Below the pieces are notes generated by a model. It was not told where the DNA came from, searched no databases, and worked only from the letters and a program-made list of their open reading frames with translations. Below, one piece after another: positions 17,601 through 26,186 of a DNA stretch of 64,000 nucleotides. Location: positions 124,001-188,000 of the forward strand of contig JBDQQY010000015.1 in NCBI GenBank assembly GCA_039889035.1, in the 5' to 3' direction. Positions within the stretch are counted from its first letter, which is position 1. Every line of letters begins with the position of its first letter. Source of the stretch: Plantactinospora sp039889035 (GTDB lineage: Bacteria; Actinomycetota; Actinomycetes; Mycobacteriales; Micromonosporaceae). The position numbers and the translations under genes are program-made.

Positions 17601-18401
17601 GGCCAGCACCGCCGCCTCGACGTGCTCCAGCGTCGGGTAGCCGATCTCGTCCGGCACCGTCCGCTGCAACACCACCCGATCGCCGGGGCGGACCTCGGCG
17701 AGCAGCTTCCAGAGCAGGGTCGGCACCCCGGCCACCGCCACCAGGCAGAGCACCGGGTGGTTGTGCGTACCGGTCAGTTCGTAGCCTTCCCGGGTGCGCA
17801 GCCGCAGGGTCGGGTGCTCGCCGGAGTGGAAGAACTTCGAGGCCCGGACCAGGTCGCCGTTGCGGTCCCGGACCTTGAGGTCGACGTCCGTCTCGGAGCT
17901 GGGCGCCGCGCCGGGGACGATGTGGTCGATCCGGACGGTGCCATCAACGGTACGAATTCGGGCATCCCCTGACAGGCAGTACCTCATGGCCGCAGCCGGG
18001 TCGTTACCCGGCGAGCCGAAGTTGCCGTTGCCGTCGACCAGCGGGTAGCGCAGCGACCAGGTCTGGGCCATCCGGACCAGCGCGTCGTAGATCGCCGAGT
18101 CGCCGTGCGGGTGGAACTGACCCATCACGTCGCCGACCACCCGGGAACACTTCACGTAACCGCGGTCGGGGCGGTAGCCGGAGTCGAACATGGCGTAGAG
18201 GATCTTCCGGTGTACGGGCTTCAACCCGTCCCGTACGTCCGGCAGCGCCCGTCCGACGATCACGCTCATCGCGTAGTCGAGGTAGGAGCGCTGCATCTCC
18301 ACCTCGAGCCCGACCGGTTCGATCCGGTCGTGCGCGGCGACCGCGCTGGCGGCCGCTTCCTGCTCCGGCTCGTTAGCGGAGGACTCGGGAGTATCCGTCA
18401 C
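14616..18401 (-). CDS. gyrA: DNA gyrase subunit A precursor with in-frame intein
   Basis: The precursor has 1261 residues from GTG 18401, preferred because AAGGG lies 6 bases upstream; a TTG at 18407 would sit directly on that site. After removal of the 420-residue intein the mature subunit is 841 residues, normal for GyrA. The N-terminal breakage-reunion domain contains the catalytic Tyr region AMRY and the QRSYLDYAMSVIVGRALPDVRDGLKPVHRKILY block. The C-terminal half has the beta-propeller DNA-wrapping domain with a GyrA box (QRRGGKG) and a later GRGGKG. With GyrB it introduces negative supercoils in an ATP-dependent way and is the quinolone target. It lies 168 bp downstream of gyrB, with DnaA boxes in the gap. 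Confidence 0.97.
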   Translation of the reverse strand: MTDTPESSANEPEQEAAASAVAAHDRIEPVGLEVEMQRSYLDYAMSVIVGRALPDVRDGLKPVHRKILYAMFDSGYRPDRGYVKCSRVVGDVMGQFHPHGDSAIYDALVRMAQTWSLRYPLVDGNGNFGSPGNDPAAAMRYCLSGDARIRTVDGTVRIDHIVPGAAPSSETDVDLKVRDRNGDLVRASKFFHSGEHPTLRLRTREGYELTGTHNHPVLCLVAVAGVPTLLWKLLAEVRPGDRVVLQRTVPDEIGYPTLEHVEAAVLAGAFVSEGWVSAERAGFNNVDREFFVRVLAAYDLAVGGPRYVSERVIASGSVLHELDVQDLTELRNSLLGELVGARSAAKFVPEFVWQGPAAVKRAFLQALFEGDGSSSLLPRDTMQISYSTRSERLAREVQQLLLEFGVISRQCRYDSGEIKVVVTNRRDARLFAQRVGFLGRKQAKLEAELAGVPSTSTALSSDHVPYVGDFIREHGAQRWTERDWLRRHNVDRVERWERDRAEIAARITDQEVLDVVEPLVDGRFYYAEVADVTEAGVQPVYSLRVDTDDHSFVSDGFVSHNTECKLDPLAMEMLRDIDEDTVDFQDNYDGRAKEPTILPSRIPNLLVNGSEGIAVGMATKIPPHNLREIADAVQWCLEHPDADEATTLDALIGIVKGPDFPTHGLIVGTTPIQDAYRTGRGSIRMRAVVEVEEDKKGRTSLVVTELPYQVNPDNLAERIAELIKEGKLAGIADIRDESSGRTGMRIVLVLKRDAVAKVVLNNLYKHTQLQETFGANMLALVDGVPRTLNLAQFIRHYVGHQIDVIRRRTAYRLRKAEERAHILRGLVKALDALDDVIALIRRSPTVEEARQGLIQLLDIDEVQATAILDMQLRRLAALERQKIIDELAKIELEIADLKDILAKPERQRKIISEELGEIVAKWGDERRTKIVPFEGEVSMEDLIAREDVVVTITRTGYAKRTKVDLYRSQRRGGKGVSGATLRQDDIVSNFFVCSTHDWMLFFTNKGRVYRAKAYELPEASRVARGQHVANLLAFQPDEQIAQVIEIPDYQVAPYLVLATRNGLVKKTRLEEFDSNRSGGIIAINLRDEDELVGAALAGPGDDLLLVSKKAQAIRFNATDEALRPMGRATSGVIGMRFTDDDVLLAMEVVREGMDLDVLVATNGGYAKRTPIEVYPVQGRGGKGVLTAKITERRGGLVGAVVISPDDELFAITSNGGVIRTPVKPVRRTRDRNTMGVKLMDLPDGVTIVAIARNADEPDEQD
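16719..17978 (-). other. GyrA intein with LAGLIDADG-type homing endonuclease domain
   Basis: The 420-residue intein lies between AMRY and TECKLDPLAMEML, the conserved active-site Tyr insertion point used by mycobacterial GyrA inteins. Residue 1 is Cys (CLSGDARI, block A). Block B has TGTHNHPVL with the conserved Thr and His. Blocks F/G are VYSLRVDTDDHSFVSDGF and the terminal VSHN (penultimate His, Asn) before the +1 Thr. All residues for self-splicing are present. The centre has two dodecapeptide-like motifs, LAGAFVSEGWVS and LQALFEGDGSSS, each keeping an acidic residue, so the endonuclease may be active. GyrA function depends on its splicing. Confidence 0.95.
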
Positions 18402-18436
18402 TGTCAACCCTTATCAGACTCAAAGCCGCATTCCGC

Positions 18437-18476
18437 TGTGGATAACGGCTGTGGAAACCGTGGAAGCTGTGGATAA
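18437..18476. promoter_or_regulatory. DnaA-box cluster in the gyrB-gyrA intergenic region
   Basis: Two perfect boxes, TGTGGATAA at 18437-18445 and 18468-18476 (TTATCCACA on the minus strand), flank a near match TGTGGAAAC at 18450-18458. The spacing is 31 bases between the two perfect boxes, about three helical turns. They lie 36-75 bases upstream of the gyrA start, where they could let DnaA act on gyrA transcription. Confidence 0.75.
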
Positions 18477-18569
18477 CTGTGTGGAACGGCGGTCCCTGTC
18501 GGCCGTTCGGCCGGGTCGGAGATCTCGACCCGGCCGGTCCGACCGGTGTCGGGAGCCGCCGTACCGCCA

Positions 18570-20522
<1,953 letters not shown>

Positions 20523-21104
20523 TTTCTCGCGCGGTCCGCGCCGTAACGGCGCGGGAGCGCGGGTTTGGTGGGCGGCCCACGACAGGCGCGCGGGCCGGCA
20601 CCACGAGGAATTCCGGGTACGGTCGAACGCGCCGGTCGCCGCGGCTGCCCACGGATCGCGATCGGCTCGGACCCGGTGCGGCGCCGGCCGGACCACCCCG
20701 GGCCCGGTCTCCGCTCCACACCGTGTCGTCGTCTCGCCGTCAATCTTACTGTGCCCAGATGACATATTGGGTATGCGGCACCCCTGCGCGGCGCCCTGAG
20801 AACCTCGTAGGCGGCCGTACCCCCTCGCCCACGACTCCCCCCACACGCATGAGATCGAATCGGGGGCGGTTTTCGGCATCGTCGTACCGTCGCCGGCCGA
20901 CACCTCCCAGCCTGGTCGTCCCCGCCCAGCCGGGGCCATGCTGAACCGGACGTTCGGCGCACCGCCGACCGGGGGTCGCGCGGAGGGTGAGCGGTGCCGT
21001 AACTTGGCGACGCCGGAAGTAAGCTCCGTGGCCAGGATGCCCGGTAAGCGCATCGGACGGTCCAAACGACCGGTTTCGTCAGGTGCATGGAGAGGTGACG
21101 CCCG
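20523..21104. other. Divergent gyrB / hypothetical-gene intergenic region
   Basis: These 582 bases hold no gene I can support, although minus-strand frames are open across it. It must contain the gyrB promoter and that of the plus-strand gene at 21105. A short, AT-richer patch with the partly symmetric sequence CCCAGATGACATATTGGG occurs at about 20755-20772. I cannot assign a -35/-10 pair with confidence. Confidence 0.5.
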
Positions 21105-21659
21105 ATGGGGCTGGACAACGTCGCGGTGCGCTGGCCGCGGACCGGCCGCTTCTACGACCCGGTCGCCCCGGCCGAGTTCGTCGACTTCGGCGAGCTGGCC
21201 GACTCGCCCGAGGTGGCCGCCCCGACCGCGGCCCTCGCCGGATACATCGCCAAGAACGGTTCGGTCCGGGCGACCGCCTACACCGAACTGGTCGACCTGC
21301 TGCTCGGGCTGGACGGGGTGCTCTACGCCACCGAGGCCGCCGCGGAGGACGAGGACCCGGTGATCGACCCGGACGGCTGCGCCTGGATCGCCGGCGGCCT
21401 GGAGCGCTTCGTGGACGGGCACCGGGAGTACGGCGACTCGGTGACCTTCGACACGGTCAGCGCCGTACTGCGGGCCGCGCTGGCCGGCGGTCGCCTGGCC
21501 GAACAGCAACTGCGCTGGCTGGACAGCCGACTCGACGCGCTGCGCGACGAGTCCGGTGCGCCGCCGCAGTGGAGCTTCTCCCGCTCCGAGCTGGGCGTGC
21601 TGGCCGGTTTCTACCGCCGGTGCGCCGAACGCGGCTTCGCCGTCTACGCCGACTCCTGA
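21105..21659 (+). CDS. Conserved-looking hypothetical protein, 184 aa
   Basis: The ATG at 21105 follows a GGAGAGGTGA ribosome site. The protein (MGLDNVAVRWPRTGRFYDPVAPAEFVDF...) is soluble and acidic, with no signal peptide and no membrane helix. It has helical segments such as TAYTELVDLLLGLDGVLY and FDTVSAVLRAALAGGRL, and aromatic-rich termini (RWPRTGRFYDP, ELGVLAGFYRRCAERGFAVY). Codon use and GC at third positions fit real coding sequence. I do not recognise a domain. It lies on the opposite strand to gyrB, next to an MFS transporter, and the two interrupt the usual gyrB-DUF721 order. Confidence 0.75.
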   Translation: MGLDNVAVRWPRTGRFYDPVAPAEFVDFGELADSPEVAAPTAALAGYIAKNGSVRATAYTELVDLLLGLDGVLYATEAAAEDEDPVIDPDGCAWIAGGLERFVDGHREYGDSVTFDTVSAVLRAALAGGRLAEQQLRWLDSRLDALRDESGAPPQWSFSRSELGVLAGFYRRCAERGFAVYADS

Positions 21660-21677
21660 CCGACGCCTCCCGCGTCC

Positions 21678-21731
21678 CGCCTCCGCCTGAACCGCCTCCG
21701 CCTGAACCGCCTCCGCCTGAACCGCCTCCGG
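21678..21731. repeat. 15-bp tandem repeat, 3.6 copies
   Basis: CGCCTCCGCCTGAAC is repeated exactly at 21678, 21693 and 21708, followed by a partial copy. It starts 18 bases after the stop of the hypothetical gene. The rest of the 332-base gap to the MFS gene (21660-21991) has no gene or clear regulatory motif that I can support. Confidence 0.85.
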
Positions 21732-21991
21732 CACGGGCTCCGGCTCCGGCAGGGGTGCGTCGGACGGCGGCTGGGCTGCGGACTGCTGGGCTGGCGAGGC
21801 GGTCGGTCCGTCGTCGCCTGCGGGCGTCCGACCGACGTCCCCTCCTCCGAACGGGTACGCCGCTATTGGCCCGAATCGTCGATTGTGTGGCGGTACGGCG
21901 TGACGCGGCTCATCGCCCCCTGCACAGCGGAGCGGAGCAGAAGTCAGACTTGCCCGTCGCCCGGAGAGTCACGTCTTGGTGACATAGGGCC

Positions 21992-23557
21992 ATGGCGTCA
22001 GGACGTACCGCGTTCGCCGCCGACCAACGGGGAGGGTTCGCGGCCTTGCGTACGACGTTCGGGGCGCTGCGCCATCGGAACTACCGGATCTGGGCCGGTG
22101 CCGGCTTCGTCTCGGTGATCGGCACTTGGATGCAGGTGCTCGGAGTCAACTGGTACGTCCTTCAGCAGACCGGCTCGGCCACCTCGATGGGGCTGGCCGT
22201 ACTGCTCCAGGCGCTGCCCACCCTGCTGCTCAGCGGCTGGGGCGGCGCGCTGGCGGACCGGCTGCCCGCCCGGCCCCTGCTGGTCGCCACCCAGGTCGGG
22301 CACGCCGGACTCGCCGCCGGGCTGGCCGCAGTGGCCTGGTCGGATGCGCCGCAGATGTCGACGATCTATCTGATGTCGCTGGTCAGCGGCGTGCTCTCGG
22401 CGATCGAGGGACCGGTGATGGGCCGGTACGGCTCGACCATGGTCGACCGGGAGACCCTCGGCAACGCCCTGGCGCTGGGTTCGCTGACCAACTCCGCCGG
22501 GCGGATCCTCGGGATGAGCGTCGGCGCGGTCGTGGTGGCCGCCACCGGGCCGGCCATGCTGTTCGTGATCAACGCCGTCAGCTTCGCCGCGGTGGTCGGC
22601 GGGCTGCTCGCCGTACGCCAGCGGGAGTTGCACCAGCCGGAGGCCGCCGCTGCGGAACGCGGCGGCGACCGGCACGGCGTACGCGCCGGGTTGCGCTACC
22701 TCTGCCGGCAGCCGGTCGTGCTGACCGCCCTCGCGCTCGCCTTCGTACTCGGCAGCCTGGGCCGCAACTACCAGGTCACCATGGCGGCGATGAGCGCCGG
22801 CCCGCTCGGCGGCGGAGCCGGCGGCTACGGGCTGCTCTCCACGGTCTTCGCGGTCGGCACGGTCCTCGGCGCGCTGGCCGCCGCCCGCAGGCGCGACCTC
22901 AGCTACCGGCTCCTGGTCGGTGCCGGGGTGGCCGCCAGCGTGTTGCAGGCGGTCGCCGGGCTGGCCCCCGGGATCTGGACCTTCGCCGTCGCGATCCTGC
23001 CGATCGCCGCCGCTGCGGTGATCATCGACACCACCGTCGGCACCCGGGCCCAGCTCGACACCGACGGCGCCATGCGGGGCCGGGTGCTGGCCGCCATCGC
23101 GGTGACCGGTTCCGTCGCCGCCGCCGTGGGCGCGCCGGCCCTCGGCTGGCTCTCCGAGCACGCCGGACCCCGGCAGACCCTGGTCCTCGCCGGCTGCGTC
23201 GGCCTGCTCGCCTCGGTCTGGGCCGGCCTGGCACTGGCCCGCCGCGAATCGGCGCCCGCCCGGCCCGCACCGGGCCGGCTCGCACTGCCGGCCGCCCGCT
23301 CCGCCGCCGTCCGGCGTCGGCTCGCGGTCAGCCGGTTCGCCCGGCGCGTGCCGTCGGTCCGGCTCAGCCGTACGTATCCCGAGGGCCACGTCCTCGCACC
23401 CGCCGCGGACCCCTCGACCAGGACGGTGCCGTCGGGCCGTGCACGTGCAGCCGACGAACCACGCCGTGCCCGACCTCGGCGGCGATCCGCCGCAGCAGCG
23501 AGCCGGCAAGCAGCCGGAGCTGCGTCGCCCACGCCGTGGACTCCGCCTCGACCGTGA
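21992..23557 (+). CDS. MFS transporter, 12-TM, with long tail overlapping DUF721 gene
   Basis: The frame encodes 521 residues. About 420 form a major facilitator: LRHRNYRIWAGAGFVSVIGTWMQVLGVNWYVL opens helix 1, the A-motif region is GGALADRLPARPLL between helices 2 and 3, and further helices run to SEHAGPRQTLVLAGCVGLLASVWAGLALA. It resembles the EntS/Tet(V) exporter branch, so efflux of a small molecule by proton antiport is likely. The last 100 residues are Arg/Ala/Pro-rich, with no family similarity. The final 194 bases overlap the convergent DUF721 gene. This suggests loss of the ancestral stop codon. The substrate is unknown. Confidence 0.85.
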   Translation: MASGRTAFAADQRGGFAALRTTFGALRHRNYRIWAGAGFVSVIGTWMQVLGVNWYVLQQTGSATSMGLAVLLQALPTLLLSGWGGALADRLPARPLLVATQVGHAGLAAGLAAVAWSDAPQMSTIYLMSLVSGVLSAIEGPVMGRYGSTMVDRETLGNALALGSLTNSAGRILGMSVGAVVVAATGPAMLFVINAVSFAAVVGGLLAVRQRELHQPEAAAAERGGDRHGVRAGLRYLCRQPVVLTALALAFVLGSLGRNYQVTMAAMSAGPLGGGAGGYGLLSTVFAVGTVLGALAAARRRDLSYRLLVGAGVAASVLQAVAGLAPGIWTFAVAILPIAAAAVIIDTTVGTRAQLDTDGAMRGRVLAAIAVTGSVAAAVGAPALGWLSEHAGPRQTLVLAGCVGLLASVWAGLALARRESAPARPAPGRLALPAARSAAVRRRLAVSRFARRVPSVRLSRTYPEGHVLAPAADPSTRTVPSGRARAADEPRRARPRRRSAAAASRQAAGAASPTPWTPPRP

Positions 23558-24119
23558 GCTCACCGTTCTCCAGCTTCACCGGGCGGCTGTGCTGGGCCAC
23601 GTCTGGCCCGACCACCCGCTCCCAGGCACCGAAGACGGTCGCCTCGGCGGCCGGCTGCTGCCAGCCCCGAGCCTTCATAAGCCGGGCCAGGACCGTACCG
23701 AACAGCTGCGGATCACGGGGGTCCGGCCCGGGGCCGGAGTAGCCGCGCGGCCGGCGCCGCTGCCCGCCGGGTCGACCGGCGGTCGAGCCGGCACCGCCCG
23801 GCCCGCCTGCCGCGCCGTCGGCCGCCGACTCCGCGTCCAGGTCGGCTTCGCCAGGGGTACGCCGACGCCGGCCGGGCGCTCTCCGTTTCGCGAGCGCCGC
23901 GTCGAGGACCGCCCGGGCCAGCGCCGGACCGGCCAGTTCACCGTCTCCGTCCGGCGGTGCCGGCTCGGCCTGCGCCGTGCCCGGTGGCGGCGTCGGCTCG
24001 GCCGGAGTGGCCGGGTCGGCGGTGGAGCGCCTCGCCGGTCCGCTGCGGGCCCGGCCGCTGCCGTCACCGGAGCCGTGCGGTTCCCGGGCCGGACGTGGGG
24101 TCCGTGGATCAGTCGGCAC
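23364..24119 (-). CDS. DUF721 (DciA-like) protein
   Basis: The protein has 251 residues from GTG 24119, overlapping the recF stop by 11 bases, which implies coupled translation. The first 130 residues are a disordered Pro/Gly/Arg-rich region. The DUF721 domain follows at about residues 135-230 (PQLFGTVLARLMKARGW..., VFGAWERVVGPDVAQHSRPVKLENGELTVEAESTAWATQLRLL). This is the counterpart of M. tuberculosis Rv0004. DUF721/DciA proteins help load the replicative helicase DnaB in bacteria without DnaC, so a place beside dnaN and recF is meaningful. Its 3' end overlaps the MFS gene tail-to-tail. Confidence 0.9.
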   Translation of the reverse strand: MPTDPRTPRPAREPHGSGDGSGRARSGPARRSTADPATPAEPTPPPGTAQAEPAPPDGDGELAGPALARAVLDAALAKRRAPGRRRRTPGEADLDAESAADGAAGGPGGAGSTAGRPGGQRRRPRGYSGPGPDPRDPQLFGTVLARLMKARGWQQPAAEATVFGAWERVVGPDVAQHSRPVKLENGELTVEAESTAWATQLRLLAGSLLRRIAAEVGHGVVRRLHVHGPTAPSWSRGPRRVRGRGPRDTYG

Positions 24120-25284
24120 GGGACACCTGTCCGTCGGAGACCTCGTAGCGGGCGCCCCGCAGGGCCTGCGGCACGTCGTCGGCGACCGCGCAGGTGACCA
24201 GGAGCTGGCTCGCCCCGGCGACCAGTTCGGCGAGGCGTTCCCGGCGGCCGCTGTCCAGCTCGGCGAAAACGTCGTCCAGCACGAGTACCGGCTCGACGCC
24301 GTCGGCGCGGAGCAGGTCGTAGGCGGCGAGCCGGAGCGCCAGCGCGTACGACCAGGATTCGCCGTGGCTCGCGTACCCCCGGGCCGGCAGGGTGCCCAGC
24401 GTCAGGGTCAGCTCGTCGCGGTGCGGCCCGACCAGGGTCATGCCACGGTCGATCTCGGCCGGTCGGGACTCGGCGAGCGCGGCCGACAGGGCCCCCTCCA
24501 GTGCCGACCGGTCCGGCACCGGGTCGGGCAGCTCCACCGACGGGCGGTACGCGATCGACGCGGCGCCCCGCCCGGCAGCCACCGCGTCGTACGCCTTGGT
24601 CACGTGCGGGCCGAGCGCGGCGACCAGTTCCAGCCGCCCGGCCAGCAGCTCCGCCCCGTGCCGGGCCAGGTGGGTGTCCCAGACCGCCAGGGTCGACAGG
24701 TCACCGCCGCCCTCGGCCGGCCGCTCGGCGTCGGCGCGGGCGGCCTTGCCCCGCCCACCGGCGGTCTTCCGGGCCAGATAGGCGGTACGCAGCAGCGCGT
24801 TGCGCTGCTTCACCACCCGCTCGTAGTCGGCGCGGACCGCGGCGTACCGGGGCATCCGGGTGACCAGCAGGTCGTCGAGGTAGCGCCGCCGCTCGGCCGG
24901 ATCGCCCCGGACCAGTTCCAGGTCCTCCGGGGCGAAGAGCACCAGCCGCAGCGCGCCGAGCACGTCCCGGGCCCGGCGGGCCGGTGAGCGGTTCAACCGG
25001 GCCCGGTTGGCCCGACCCGGGGCGATCTCCAGCTCGACCAGCAGCTCCCGGCCGTCGTGCACGATCGCGCATCTGAGCACCGCGGCCGCGGCGCCGGCCC
25101 GGACCAGCGGGGCGTCGGTGGCGACCCGGTGGCTGGCCAGCGTCGCCACGTAGCCGAGCGCCTCGACGAGGTTGGTCTTGCCCACCCCGTTCGGGCCGAC
25201 GAGCACGTTCCCACCCGGCTCCAGGTCGACCCCGACCCGCTCGTACGAGCGGAAGTCGACCAGTTCGAGCCGGCGGACGTACAC
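24109..25284 (-). CDS. recF: DNA replication and repair protein RecF
   Basis: The protein has 391 residues starting MYVRRLELVDFRSYERV, the standard RecF beginning. The Walker A motif is GPNGVGKT at about residues 30-37. The family signature near the C-terminus includes LVGPHRDEL and ESWSYALALRLAAYDLL, and Walker B is PVLVLDDVFAELD. It is an SMC-like ATPase that, with RecO and RecR, loads RecA at gapped DNA. It lies three bases downstream of gnd and overlaps the DUF721 gene, in a dnaN-gnd-recF-DUF721 operon. Confidence 0.97.
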   Translation of the reverse strand: MYVRRLELVDFRSYERVGVDLEPGGNVLVGPNGVGKTNLVEALGYVATLASHRVATDAPLVRAGAAAAVLRCAIVHDGRELLVELEIAPGRANRARLNRSPARRARDVLGALRLVLFAPEDLELVRGDPAERRRYLDDLLVTRMPRYAAVRADYERVVKQRNALLRTAYLARKTAGGRGKAARADAERPAEGGGDLSTLAVWDTHLARHGAELLAGRLELVAALGPHVTKAYDAVAAGRGAASIAYRPSVELPDPVPDRSALEGALSAALAESRPAEIDRGMTLVGPHRDELTLTLGTLPARGYASHGESWSYALALRLAAYDLLRADGVEPVLVLDDVFAELDSGRRERLAELVAGASQLLVTCAVADDVPQALRGARYEVSDGQVSRAD

Positions 25285-25287
25285 CGG

Positions 25288-26160
25288 TCAGTGCTTGCGG
25301 ACCGCGTGCCCGCCGAACTGCTGGCGCAGTGCGGAGACGGCCTTCAGCGCGGGCGAGTCGTCCTGGCGGGAGGCGAACCGGGCGAAGAGCGAGGCGGTGA
25401 TCACGTTCAGCGGCACGGCGAGCCGGACCGCCTCGTCCACCGTCCAGCGCCCCTCGCCGGTGTCCTCGGTGTAGTCGCTGAGCTGGGACAGCTCCGGGTC
25501 CTCGTCGAGGGCCCGGTCGAGCAGGTCGAGCAGCCACGACCGGACCACGGTGCCGTCCCGCCAGGACTTGAACACGCCCGGCACGTTGGTCACCAGTTCG
25601 GAGGCGGTGAGCAGCTCGTAGCCCTCGGCGTAGGCGTGCATCAGGCCGTACTCGATGCCGTTGTGCACCATCTTGGCGTAGTGCCCGGCGCCGACCGGCC
25701 CGGCGTGCACGAAGCCGAAATCACCCTCCGGCCTGAGCGCGTCGAAGATCGGCATCAGCCGCCCGACGTGCTGCTCGTCGCCGCCGACCATCAGGCCGTA
25801 GCCGTTCTCCCGCCCCCAGATGCCGCCGGAGACGCCGACGTCGATGTAGCCGATGCCGTGCCGGTCGAGCTTCTCCGCCCGGGGCAGGTCGTCGCTGAAC
25901 CGGGAGTTTCCGCCGTCGATGACGATGTCGCCTGCGGAGAGGACCTCGATCAGCCCGTCGACGGTCAGCTCGGTGTACGCCACCGGCACCATCACCCAGA
26001 CCGCCCGGGGCGCGGCCAGCTTCTCGGCCAGTTCGGCCAGGCTGGCCACGTCGGACAGCGCCGGGTTCTGGTCGTAGCCGATTACCTCGTGCCCGGCGGC
26101 GCGCAGTCGCTCGCGCATGTTGCCGCCCATCCGGCCGAGGCCCACCAGGCCGAGTTGCAT
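25288..26160 (-). CDS. gnd: 6-phosphogluconate dehydrogenase, short NAD-type
   Basis: The protein has 290 residues, the short form (about 300) rather than the 470-residue form. The Rossmann motif is GLVGLGRMGGNM at residues 4-15. The catalytic region includes DVGVSGGIWGRENGYGLMVGG and KMVHNGIEYGLMHAYAEGYELL, which contains the substrate-binding Lys and Asn (K-MVHN). It oxidatively decarboxylates 6-phosphogluconate to ribulose 5-phosphate in the pentose phosphate pathway. A gnd gene between dnaN and recF is usual in Streptomyces and relatives. The start ATG follows a GGAAGG-like site. The cofactor is not certain from sequence alone. Confidence 0.93.
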   Translation of the reverse strand: MQLGLVGLGRMGGNMRERLRAAGHEVIGYDQNPALSDVASLAELAEKLAAPRAVWVMVPVAYTELTVDGLIEVLSAGDIVIDGGNSRFSDDLPRAEKLDRHGIGYIDVGVSGGIWGRENGYGLMVGGDEQHVGRLMPIFDALRPEGDFGFVHAGPVGAGHYAKMVHNGIEYGLMHAYAEGYELLTASELVTNVPGVFKSWRDGTVVRSWLLDLLDRALDEDPELSQLSDYTEDTGEGRWTVDEAVRLAVPLNVITASLFARFASRQDDSPALKAVSALRQQFGGHAVRKH

Positions 26161-26186
26161 GAACTTTCCTTCCAGAACCGGTGCGA

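Noticed and set aside
15321..17972. 883-codon plus-strand frame opposite gyrA
   Set aside because: It mirrors gyrA codon structure, as expected in high-GC DNA, and has no independent similarity.
20523..21734. Continuous minus-strand frame upstream of gyrB adding about 400 codons
   Set aside because: The extra residues are low-complexity and include translation of the 15-bp repeat. GyrB is complete without them.
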